Below, one piece after another: positions 10,714-20,745 of a stretch of 64,000 nucleotides of DNA. Both the position numbers and the translations under genes were made by a program. The stretch is from Hybos culiciformis (taxonomy: Eukaryota; Arthropoda; Insecta; Diptera; Hybotidae). Location: the NCBI GenBank assembly GCA_964007475.1, contig OZ023273.1, forward strand, positions 12,537,922 to 12,601,921, given 5' to 3'. The notes beneath the pieces were generated by a model, which did not search any database, was not told the origin of the DNA, and was given only the letters and a program-made list of their open reading frames with translations. Each line of letters begins with the position of its first letter. Position 1 is the stretch's first letter.

Positions 10714-11312
10714 CTAAAATAAAAGTTTATTTATTTAAATTAATACTTAGTTGCTTTTCCACGTAAAGACACTTGTAGATTTTCAATTTGATGATAATTT
10801 TCCTAAACTGAACCACAATTTTTGTTAATTTTTAATTTCCGCTTCTAATTTGATGATCTGCTTTTCTCAATAAATTTTCACAATTCTTCTTTGTAACTGT
10901 ACTTTCAATTTCTGCTTGCTTTGAAAATTCTTCTTCAATAAAAACGTCTAACTGTTTTCAAAATACAATTCTTTTTTCAAATTAATAAATTTCCACTTGC
11001 AGTTGTGCTTGTTATTCAACAATATTTTTTTCTTTTTTCCCCATGCAATAATATTGCCCAATTTCAATAAACCGATGTAATACTGACATTAATACTGATG
11101 ACTAATGACTCGTGCCTGACACTGCTGACTTTACTGATTACCACTGATGACTAACACTGATTACCACTGATGACTACTGCTGACCACTGATGACTGATTG
11201 CTTACCGCTGATGACCACCGCTGACCACTGATGACTGATTGTTTACCGCCGAAAATGGCGTCATTAATTTCCGATGATTTTTTGAATTTCAATTTTTTCC
11301 AATAATCTCCAA
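10714..11312 (-). other. Untranslated leader of the BEL/Pao element
   Basis: This segment of about 600 bp lies between the primer-binding site and the gag start. It has no long open frame in the element's sense. It probably contains the RNA packaging and dimerisation signals, which I cannot identify by eye. Its upstream part is a degenerate tandem repeat, listed separately. Confidence 0.8.
11080..11252 (-). repeat. Degenerate tandem repeat in the BEL leader
   Basis: On the plus strand the motif ACTGATGACT and variants such as CTGACCACTGATGACT recur many times. The clearest direct duplication is the 22-bp block at 11179-11200 repeated at 11220-11241, each copy followed by (C/T)TTACCGC. The array sits between the primer-binding site and gag. 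Repeats in a retrotransposon leader may bind host factors or simply reflect slippage during reverse transcription. Confidence 0.8.
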
Positions 11313-11330
11313 TCCCGGTCGATCGGACCA
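11313..11330 (-). promoter_or_regulatory. tRNA primer-binding site of the BEL element
   Basis: Minus-strand sequence TGGTCCGATCGACCGGGA begins with TGG, the complement of a tRNA CCA end, and lies 8 bases inside the 5' LTR. The plus strand reads like the 3' end of a tRNA, with A73 and an implied C1-G72 pair. That pair is typical of eukaryotic tRNA-Tyr, but the exact primer tRNA is not established here. Confidence 0.75.
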
Positions 11331-11338
11331 AATAATAA

Positions 11339-11607
11339 TGTTGAAAAATCTTCTTCTAATGGACTGTATAATAAAAATGCCTGGTTCTGTTGTTTAAATA
11401 ATAATTAATTTTATTTATTTAATTATTTCGCTGATGTTGTCCGGAAGGGACCTCTGTTCACAACAATTGATTTAATACGACTCACCCGTTACAAAATGTT
11501 ATTATAATTACATGACAATGAAATTAGTTACAAATGAATATGAAACGGATTGAATGAAAAAGCTACAGTATGAATGAGAATGAGTAGCGATGATTTGATT
11601 CTATACA
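11339..11607 (-). repeat. 5' LTR of the BEL/Pao element
   Basis: This 269-bp repeat looks identical to 5107-5375. It begins TG and ends CA and lies upstream of the primer-binding site in the element's sense. It should hold the promoter that drives the gag-pol RNA. Identity of the two LTRs points to little time since integration, because the two copies start out identical and diverge independently. Confidence 0.94.
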
Positions 11608-11612
11608 ATAGT
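11608..11612. repeat. Target-site duplication, right copy (ATAGT)
   Basis: These five bases match 5102-5106 exactly and directly follow the LTR end. Together the two copies define the pre-insertion site. Confidence 0.93.
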
Positions 11613-12740
11613 TTTTTATCTTATAAATGTAAAACATTTTTAAATGGACTTCAATAAGTTTTCTATTGAACCGGATAAATCTATACATATATACTTATAT
11701 TATTTGATATAATAAAGTTATTGAAAATTTATATATATTATTTTAAAAATAAAGAGGTTATTAACAATCTCAAAGCTACTATCTATTTTCAAAACCAGAT
11801 TGGTAGACACGGGTTAAATCACTTATTTGAACCAAATGAATCACTTTCTGTATAAAATAGGTATTTTATTTATGAATTCATTTGAAGACACTAAAAAATT
11901 GAAGTGTAATAATTTTTATAATATACTTTTTAAAATTATTCACATGTTCCAACTTTTGATGATTTCTACGCTAAATGGTAAACTTTTTATTTTTATTTTT
12001 TTCTATTGTTGAAATCAAAAATTAAATGTAATCAGTTGCTTTTTATCTTCGTGTGTAAAAATTCCAAGAAGTTCTTAAAATATTTTTTTACCTCTATAAA
12101 TTTGTAAAAAAATAAATATGTTTGTATATATACATATATGTATATAAAAAATGAAAATCTTATTTCATTATGTAGTCTCATAATTCATGATAAACATCGT
12201 ATTTTTCTGGGAAAGCAACAATTTTTAGCTTTTTTCACCTTCTTCCATGTGGGAGAAAGTTTTTCTTTTTTTGCTGTTTTTTTTTTTTTTTTTATTTGGT
12301 TTAATATTTCAATTTCTATAACTTGCCAAAAAGTTTCCTGCAAAAATTTATATTCCGGCTTTTTTTATGTGTTTCCGATTTAATTCATTCAGGTGTACTA
12401 AAAATAAAAAATAAAAGTGTGATAATGTCTTCGATTGAGACGGCTACTTCAAATTGAACAAAAAAATTAAATAAAATTTAAACAATAAATTTTTGTACAT
12501 ATATGCATTAGAAAATATTGGTTCAATTATTTTACAATTTAGTAAATGATGAATGGTAGATGGAGGTTTAAAAATGTTTCTTAATTGAAAAGAAATTAAA
12601 GGGATTAAGTTTTTATTATTTTTTAGATTTTCAAAGACCATTTTCATCACCTTCCACCACCGCAGCTAATACTGTCAATTGCCTTTCATATATGACATTT
12701 GCCAAATATTAGATATAAGCACAATAATTAAGCTTTATTG
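11613..12740. other. AT-rich non-coding DNA, no gene seen
   Basis: This is host flank of the retrotransposon with poly-T tracts (for example near 12278-12295) and a small palindromic TATATACATATATGTATATA tract near 12126-12145. Open frames are short and low in complexity. Confidence 0.6.
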
Positions 12741-13600
12741 TTATGTACCTTCAGAAAAACTCGTCGCCCGGCAATTATACTGTCGTACATGACAAAATGA
12801 CAAAAAATGAGTTGAGTATGCAGAGGCTTATAATTTTTCAAGCTCTATCAAACTGTCCAATCGGAATCATCCTATCTCTATTAGTTTCTGAGATATTGAG
12901 TGTTGACTTTGACGTAAATGCCATAAAATTGAAATTTTTTGCTCCTATAATACCGTATGAACCAAATTTTTGGATATACGGCAAATTCTCTTACAAAATA
13001 AACAAACAAAGTAGGAAATATTATACTGTCGCATACGCCAAAATTTCTATTATTGTGCCGTATGTCCTTATAAAATGCTATATTGCGAATTTTTGCAGCA
13101 ATTATTACGACGTATTTGTAAAAATTTTAATATTATGGTTTATTTTTTAAGAATTATTGTGCCGTAAGTGTTTTAAAAAATGTTGTACGTGCAAAGAGGT
13201 GGTAGAAACGCATGCAATAGTGGCGCTTACGGCAAGATACTTTTGAATAAAAGTTGAGGTAGCTCGGAATTGGAACTCTAAAGGACTTCTTTTTTCGATC
13301 TTAAAATGTAGTTTAAGGTTTTAGCTTTCACCAAAAAACAAAAAAAGTATATGTTTTTCGCCCAGTTTTTTTTATATTTACATTCAAACTTTAAAGTCGA
13401 TTTCCCAAAACTAGGTTTTTGGGATATACAACAAAATAATTTCGGGGCGACGTAATGTTAAAAATTAAAAAAAATTCGAACTTATTTTTCTGGAAATTTT
13501 GGAAAAAAAACACTCCATGTATATAATTAAATCGGAAATTTTTTTGTTCAATACACCCTAATTTATTTAAAATATACACACAAATATAATATAGGCTTAT
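12741..13600. other. Unidentified complex non-coding segment
   Basis: This stretch is less repetitive and richer in G and C than its surroundings. The words TACGGC/GCCGTA recur several times, as in 'gccgtatg', 'gccgtaag' and 'ttacggca', between 12950 and 13230. An open frame of 135 codons at 12743-13150 on the plus strand has a plausible mixture of residues but no domain I recognise, no clear start context and no neighbour that supports it. The segment could be a decayed mobile element or conserved regulatory DNA. I do not call a gene. Confidence 0.35.
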
Positions 13601-14691
13601 AACTTATTTTAATTTTTAAATGAAATTTTCATGAAGAATTTGCAAAGTCTTTATGTGGAAAAGCAACCAAATAAAAAGTTTTATGATTGTAATTTTTTTG
13701 ATCCTGATATATCTTCTTATGTTATTAAATGTAGAACATTTTAAGATAAAAAAAAAAGCCAAAGTATCATAATAATATATGTATGGGAATAAGTTGTTAA
13801 AAAGTACCAGTAATTGTATTGATATGGGAAAAGTTTTAATTTTATTTCACTTTTTTTATCACTTAAATTTAAAAGTAATATAGATTGCTTTTTTTTTATT
13901 TATTTATTTTTTTTTTTTTTTGAAAAAAAAGATATAAATTTATAGTTAGAATTTTGTTTTATTTATTTGTTTTTATTCTTCTCATTCTGATAAAAAAAAA
14001 AAATAAAAAAAAAAATTTAAACTTTAGGGTAATTTAATTTCAAAAGTGTGCTGATTTATGAATATTCCATCAATAATAGAACTTTACTTTCTTTTTTTTT
14101 TGTGTAGAAAGCACTTTAAAAGTAATTTATCTCATCAATAAACTGTATATATTTATTTTTAATTTATATTTTTTTATTAAAAATTCTGATTTGAGTTTAC
14201 AATAATTGACAAAATTTGTTATATGGAATCTAAAAACACAGCTTTGAGCTTGAACATGAAAGCTCGACAGTAGGCAAAATTTGTCATTAAAAAATGTTTG
14301 TATTATGTAACTTTTTTGTTATGAAATAAACATTTCTTAATTAAACATATGCATTTACTTCTACAATGTTTTATTTAAAAATATTAATCAAATTGTTAAT
14401 AGCCAAAAATTAATAAATAATAAAAGCCATTCTACTTATGAAACCTCAAGCTCTTAAGAACTATTAAAATTTTCAAAAGTTCTAAGTTATAATATAAATT
14501 TAATTTAGTATGTATTGCGGCGCCTCTGGTTAATGACTAAAAATGGCATTCTGCTGTAAATTTACTATTTAATTTCATTAATTAAATATTATTTCTTACT
14601 TTTTAGTTTGATTAAATTATTAAATTAAAGTTTGTTTTTATAAAAGTTTTCTTATGTATTTTTTTTTTAAATTATGTTTTTCTAATTAACA

Positions 14692-14727
<36 letters not shown>

Positions 14728-16727
14728 CGTATATATACACCATTGTCTAAATTTATGACATGAAACAAAATTTATATAAAATTAATAAAAACAAATATAT
14801 ACTCTATTCATGTTATGTAATGTATTTATTATGAATTGTATAATAAATATTTGAACATACAAAATATTAAAATACCTATTTCCTTAAATTTTAAATATAT
14901 ATATTCGAAATAATCGAAATCATTATTAGCTTGATTGCTCATGAGATATCTCCATTAATCCTCTTTAAAAATGCATAATATTAATAAAGAATTTATTGCA
15001 TATTAAAATTCTTTTCAGGTCAAAAAATTTTCAAAATTAAATTTATAAACCAAGATCAAAATAATGTTTTTTTACATAATAAGGCACAATTTTCAGAATA
15101 GTTCAATTTAATTTATTTGAAATAGTTGTGGTATAAGTCAACGATTTACAGGATACAAGGTTACAAGAAAAACATTTTTTTTGTACTCTAAATTTAAATT
15201 TTTGTGGTTTCTAAAATACTACTTACCTGCAAATTGTTTTATCGACGCAGTGATTCATTGTTTCACTTAATTTGATCCCCTTATTACAAAAATTTTAAAA
15301 ACATCAAGAAAAATGAATTAGAAAATATGAATACGGCGACAAGGCTTCCATTTGAACCCATTTCGACCTTGTCAGTAATGTTAATTTCTTCGAGTAGAAA
15401 CTGACTACTAAATAATTCATTCATTCTTTTCAAATTCAAATTTTCGAAAACTTTTGGTACAAATTCTCAATAGAAAAACAAAAATAATGTAATACGCAAA
15501 ATACATTTACGAAAATTTAATTTTTTTGCATAACTTATGCTTGTTACAAAAAAAAATAAAAAAAATAAAAATAAATAAATGCAATATATGATCTTAATTT
15601 AAAATCAAGTCCATAAAATAAAATTTATGAATATTAAAAAAAGTTTTTTTTTTATTTTATTATTATAACATTTATATTATCAAGAAAATGTATAATATAC
15701 ATTATATACATATGTAATGTACATATATGTTATATGTAAAACCAAAAATCAGATACATGAAAAACGACAAAAGGAGGAAAATAAAACCTAAAGAAAAAAA
15801 AATAAAAAATATTTATATATGAAAAATCTTCAATGACTTTCTTGCAAGATGCTTTCTCTTGTATAGAGAGTGTTAAAGAAAATTCATAAGAGTTTTTACA
15901 TCATTTTTTTTCATTTTTTTTTTTTTTCATTAAAATAAATAATATTTTATAGCTCCTTCTAGTATTTATATACTTTCTGTATAAAGAAAAATAAACAATT
16001 TTTCTTCCTGTTAACAAAAAAAAAAAAAAAAAAGGTTTCCGACTTAAAATTGAATATGCAATTTTATTAACTACGAAAATGTAGAATGAGAATAATATTT
16101 TGGAAACATCACTTTTATATTGTGAAAGGAACAACACAATATTAAGACATATAACCAAAAGACCTGATTAAATAATAACAGAGTTGGTTAACAATAATAA
16201 TTATATTGTTAATTTTTAAATAGTTAAAATATTTTATTATATTTATAGGTATATATTATTAAAGAATTAAATATACCTACTGATGACAATATCATTACAC
16301 CCATAACTTATAATTTTATTTTAAGCTAGCAGAACAAATTTATAATGAAATAAAGTTTCATTTTATGCAAAAAATTAAAAACGAAAGAAAAATTCGAGTA
16401 TTTTACTTCACTGCACAAATTTATAATTTATTAATAATATTTACGGTTGAAAACATTATTTAAGAAAAAGTTGGAAAAAAGTTAAGTTTGACAAATTTTT
16501 ATTTTTGTTTGCATTCATTTACTTGTTTTCTTTTCTTTTATTTTTTTTTTATTTAAGACAAAAAGGTTAATAATTCCCTTTGGAAATTTTTTAAGGGGTT
16601 TGTTTATATTTTTATCTTTAAAAAATTGCCTTTTAATATTTGTAGATTTTTCAGAGATACCAATTTTTAAATTTATAAAATAAAAGTTTAAATGAAAAAA
16701 AATTAATTAACATTTAAAGACATTTTA
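13601..16727. other. AT-rich non-coding DNA, no gene seen
   Basis: The stretch holds homopolymer runs and one clear (TA)n microsatellite. I found no ORF with recognisable sequence and no terminal-repeat structure. Confidence 0.6.
14697..14724. repeat. (TA)14 microsatellite
   Basis: An uninterrupted TA dinucleotide run of 28 bases, followed by short related TATATACAC words up to about 14740. Confidence 0.95.
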
Positions 16728-16772
16728 TTCCAGAGTTGCATCCAGCTATGAGAGTAAACGGAAACTCTGGAA
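16728..16772. repeat. Short perfect inverted repeat, 10-bp arms
   Basis: TTCCAGAGTT at 16728-16737 pairs with AACTCTGGAA at 16763-16772 around a 25-base loop. It stands out in an AT-rich context and lies about 30 bp before the degenerate repeat element. It may be a small hairpin or the edge of an older element; no function is assigned. Confidence 0.6.
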
Positions 16773-17514
16773 GTTAGTGCAATATGCTTTAATAAATACT
16801 AGCTGTACCCGCACACACGTTGTTGTGGAACAGACGTTTTAAGTGAAATTTTTGTTGTCAGATTTATGAACAATTATAGAAGCTAGTTATTTTATAAATT
16901 TGGGAAAATATCTAAGAAGAATTAATATTTATCATTTCTACTTATTCAACACTTAAATTGTATGTAATCGAATGATATCCTTTCCTTAAACAGGTTTCCA
17001 AACCAAACAAAATTTGTGTTTTTATCCATTTCATTTTTTTATGAATCAAATTTGAATGAAATCGGAAGTACTTTTGCAGTCCTCCCCGGGAGGGATTTCT
17101 GGGTAGGGTGCCATTCAAATTTTAAAATAGCCTATAACGACCCCGAGACAAAGAGAGGGTGTAAACATCGAAACGATCGGTTGAGTGGTTTAGTTTTTAA
17201 TGTTTTGTAATTATTAGTAATAAAGAAATTAATTTCTATATATTCGAAGGGACCCCCTAAAAAGTGTTAAAATATACAACGCTTCATATATAAGTTTTAT
17301 TATTAATAATAGTAACACATGTTTGATTATATTTTATTTTATGAAATGTAAAATATTTTATATTTTTCATATTGTTCAATTCCTTAGTTCTAGAAAGAAC
17401 TATTTATTATTTTCTTAATTTAATAATAATAATTATTCAATACTTTCAATTTAAACACAACTTGTTTTAATTATAAACCAAGGCTGCGTATTCAATAACT
17501 TTCAACAAAAAGAG

Positions 17515-18362
17515 GGGGCCTAATTTTTTGTTACGAAATTCGTGTGTTTAATCATTTTTATGTACCAAATTTAAATGAAATCAGACAAAATTTTCTCTCT
17601 GGGTAGGAGGTCCCTGGGTAGGGGTCAATAAATTCTTTGTTACGAAATTTATGTGTAATCATTTCCTCTTTTTACGTGTCAAATTTGAATGAAATCGGAC
17701 GAACTTTTGAAGTCCGCCCCCGGAAGAGATCGCTGAATAGAAGGTCAACAAATTTTTTGTTACGAAATTGTGTGTGATTATTTCGTCTTCTTACGTACCA
17801 AATTTAAATGAAATCGGACGAACTTTTAAAGTACGCCCCCAGAGAGGTCCCTGGATAGGAGGTCAACAAATTTTTTCTTACGAAATTTGTGTGCAATCAG
17901 TTCTTCATTTTACATACCAAAATTGAATGAAATCGGACGAACTTTTGAAGTCCGGCCCCATGGAAGGTCCATGGGTGGGAGGTCCCTGGGTAGGAGGTCA
18001 ACAATTTTTTTTGTTATGAAATTTGTGTGTAATCAGTTCCTCTTTTTACATACCAAATTTGAATGAAATAGGACGGTAAATAAAATAGGCAGGTAAACAA
18101 ATTTTTGTTACGGAATTTGTGTGTAATCAGTTCTTCTTTTTATATACCAAATTTGAATGAAATCGGACGAACTTTTAAAATCCGCCCCGAGGGGAGATCC
18201 CTGGGTAGGAGGTCGCTGGGTAGGAGGCCAACAAATATTTTATTACACAATTTGTTTGTAATCACTTCCTCTTTTTACGTACCAAATTTGAATGAAATCG
18301 GACGAACTTTTGAAGTCCGCCCCCGGGGGAGGTCCCTGGGTAGGAGGCCAATCAAATTTTAA
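17515..18362 (+). repeat. Tandem array, seven units of about 94-136 bp
   Basis: Each unit contains TACGAAATTTGTGTGTAATC, then ACCAAATTTGAATGAAATCG, then GAACTTTTGAAGTCCGCCC and GGTCCCTGGGTAGGAGG. The AAAT of the second motif falls at about 17577, 17681, 17800, 17919, 18055, 18149 and 18284, giving spacings of 104, 119, 119, 136, 94 and 135. An isolated eighth unit lies at about 17000-17115. Spacing changes come from duplication or loss of the GGTCCCTGGGTAGGAGG block inside some units. Open frames through the array are translations of the repeat, not genes. Confidence 0.85.
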
Positions 18363-18450
18363 AATAGCCTATAACGACCCCCGACCTGACACAAAGACAT
18401 GGTGTAAGTTTGAAAACGATCGGTTGAGGGGTTTAGGAGCCTATTCGGAA

Positions 18451-18490
18451 CATACAAACAGACAAACAGACAAACAGACAAACAGACAAC
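18451..18490 (+). repeat. CAGACAAA 8-bp tandem repeat
   Basis: Four to five copies of CAGACAAA end the degenerate repeat element, just before its TATATATAGAT tail. This kind of simple-repeat tail often marks the 3' end of retroelement-derived sequences in insects. Confidence 0.85.
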
Positions 18491-18515
18491 TTCGGTTTTA
18501 TATATATAGATATGG

Positions 18516-20504
18516 TAATAAAAAAAGTACTGATCTATTGAGTTTTTCTTTTAGCTCAATCATTGTTCCTTATTCATTAAACATAATAAGAATGTCTTAA
18601 AAATTTAAAAAAAAATAAAAATTAATTTGTTGCATATTAAGCTATACAGTTGAAACCCTTCAATTCTTTCACATTAATCAAAGATAAACTGAATATTTGT
18701 ACCAACCAAAAGTGTTTCCGTTTTGTAAGCCCTGACATAATCCAACCACATGATTCGGCTTCAAACAATATATTTTATGAACGAAACATTAATTTCCGTA
18801 GATGGTTTTAGGAATAGGATGTTTTTCATGATATTTGATTCACTAATTTCGGCACTGGACAGCTTTACCGACTTACCGACATTTTCCGCGATTTACTTCA
18901 ATTTTCAGTATTTCTAATTAAATCCGACTAATATAATGCAATTCGATATAAAATCATTAAAAAAAATCTTCCTGTGAAATAAATATTTAATTTTTTTTCT
19001 AATCCAGATTAAAAGAAAAATTGTATTTGTAATATATATTTTTTTTTCCTATATAATCGGAAAAATTATTTTCCCTATTTTAGCAACACTCATCTTTATA
19101 TTCAAAAAAAAAAAAAAAACAAAAAAAATTAAAATAAATAAATAAAAAAAAAAAAAAGTTTATTTGCTTACTTAATTAAATTTCTCCAAGAAAAAATTCA
19201 ATTTACTTGTATATTTCTTTTCATTTAAAATTATTTTAAATCTTATTTGTATATTATCTTTTTTTTTTCGGGTTTTTTTCTTTTGTTTTGTTTTTGTTTC
19301 TGTTTTTTTTTTTTATAGAAAATTTAATGTGTCTATAGGCCCTTGACAAGAATAATAATACTTTTATTATTTTTAAACAAAGTTATTATTAAAACTTTGT
19401 TGCACAATATAATAATATTATATGTACACAGTTGTGGTTGGTATATTTACATATATACATAATTATACATATATAATATTATTATAATTTCCCAAAAAAA
19501 AACGAAGACTTTAAAAAAGTTTTCTTCATTTTTTGTTATTTTTTTTTGGTTTGATTAAAAAAAAAAAATGTAAGATTTCGTTATAAAGATAACTTTGTTT
19601 TGTATTTAAACTTTTTTTTTTTAATTTTTTTTTTTCTTCTTCTTTGCCAGGGATTATAATGAATTTTAAATGTATGGTTGTGGCATTTTTGTATATTCCG
19701 CAAAAAAAAAAAACAGAATATAAAGTTTTAAAAACAGAAACAAAAAAAAAAAAAGTGTTTCAAAATTAGACGACATTTTCCATATTATTCCCTTGGTTTT
19801 AATTTTTTTTTTTGTCTTTGTTATTTTTTTTTTTACTTTGTAATTTTTTTTTTTCCTCGAAAACTTTAAAGTTTTTTTTACGAAAAAAAAAATTTCTACC
19901 TATACTTAGTTTATATTAGAATTTGATAAGAAAACAAACAAAAAAAAATCCTTGAAATAATGAAAAGATTAAGTATAAGTTTTAACTGTTTTGTGTATGT
20001 GTGTGTGAATGTATATTACACCCAAAAGGATTAAATTTTCTTATTGTATATGTATGTATAATGTTTTCCGCAGTGTTATTCGATAAACTATATAGTTATT
20101 AGATACTTTTGAATAGTAGATAGGAATATAGTTTAATATCAATATGTCCTTCGAGATTTTACATTAATTCTAGCTTCTATTTGGCTGAAGTGAAAAGTTT
20201 TATTTTCTCTTATTATCATATCAAACATAAAAGAAATTAATCTCTTTTCAAATCGGATAGGAGTCATTTATCTCCAGATAATAATATTTTACTCGATATA
20301 TCTGTCAATTTTTAAAACGCTTCCTTGAAAAAAAAAAAAAAGAAGAGAAATCGGACTAACTACAGGCTTTCATTAAATGTCTGTCTTATACTTAAATATC
20401 TTATAACTAATAAACTGTTGTTAGCAATTTTTTGAATGAGCAATATTGTTCACTTTCAAAATAATATCTAAATAATTTTCATATGAAATTTTAGTATATT
20501 TAAT
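18516..20504. other. AT-rich non-coding DNA, no gene seen
   Basis: Very dense poly-A and poly-T tracts occur, especially at 19100-19900. I see no coding sequence or structural RNA. Confidence 0.6.
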
Positions 20505-20745
20505 TTTTTTTTTTAATTTTAATAGTTTTTGATGAAAATTAGTGTGTTGGAGAGATAGCTGACGATTAGAGATACTTTAATACATGGTCTGTCTTCGATT
20601 GTTTCGATAAAAAAATTTATATTTTTAATTCAAGTCAGTCATCAAGGTATCTCAAAAGTTAGGTATATTAAATTAAAATATTGAAACCAAACCCCATTCT
20701 TCATTAATAAGTTACTGTTCAAATAATTTTAGAAAAAATATATCA
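20505..20745 (+). repeat. Dispersed repeat family, copy B
   Basis: This copy shares with those near 23.9 and 27.8 kb the words GATGAAAATTAGTGT, GACGATTAGAG, AAGGTATCTCAAA and a closing block CCCCATTCTTCATTAAT. It has no ORF. Boundaries are approximate, set by where similarity to the other copies fades. Confidence 0.5.

Larger units (their letters stand above)
5107..11607 (-). mobile_element. Complete BEL/Pao LTR retrotransposon
   Basis: A 6,501-bp element read on the minus strand. Order in its own sense: 5' LTR (11339-11607), primer-binding site, leader of about 0.6 kb, gag, pol, polypurine tract, 3' LTR (5107-5375). Both LTRs are 269 bp, begin TG and end CA, and look identical base for base by eye. 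A perfect 5-bp duplication flanks the element. The pol order protease, reverse transcriptase, RNase H, integrase, the YVDD reverse transcriptase motif and the DUF1759-like gag are characteristic of BEL/Pao elements. There is no env-like gene; pol ends 24 bp before the 3' LTR. The coding region is visibly richer in G and C than the surrounding DNA. Identical LTRs and long open frames suggest a recent insertion. The one reservation is that gag and pol are in different frames. Confidence 0.95.
16800..18515 (+). repeat. Degenerate repeat element with internal array
   Basis: The segment starts with an AGCTGTACCCGCACAC-type motif and ends in a CAGACAAA tract followed by a TTTTATATATATAGAT tail, an arrangement seen in non-autonomous insect retroelement-like repeats. 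The terminal block beginning CAAATTTTAAAATAGCC and ending GGTTGAG(T/G)GGTTTA occurs twice, at about 17116-17193 and 18353-18434, so either two copies lie end to end or one has been duplicated. An AT-rich spacer of about 320 bp (about 17194-17515) separates the first terminal block from the main array. No protein is encoded. I could not find a convincing target duplication, so the ends and class are uncertain. Confidence 0.6.

Noticed and set aside
5509..10766. Several plus- and minus-strand frames of 60-82 codons inside the retrotransposon
   Set aside because: They overlap gag or pol in other frames, lack domains and have no independent start context.
12743..13150. 135-codon open frame as a host gene
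   Set aside because: No recognisable domain, no supporting neighbour or splice context, and the surrounding sequence looks like a decayed repeat. Kept only as part of an unidentified segment.
17016..18600. Open frames of 64-102 codons through the repeat element
   Set aside because: Their peptides repeat the same NLNEIGRTF and RSLGRRP words because they translate the tandem array; they are not genes.
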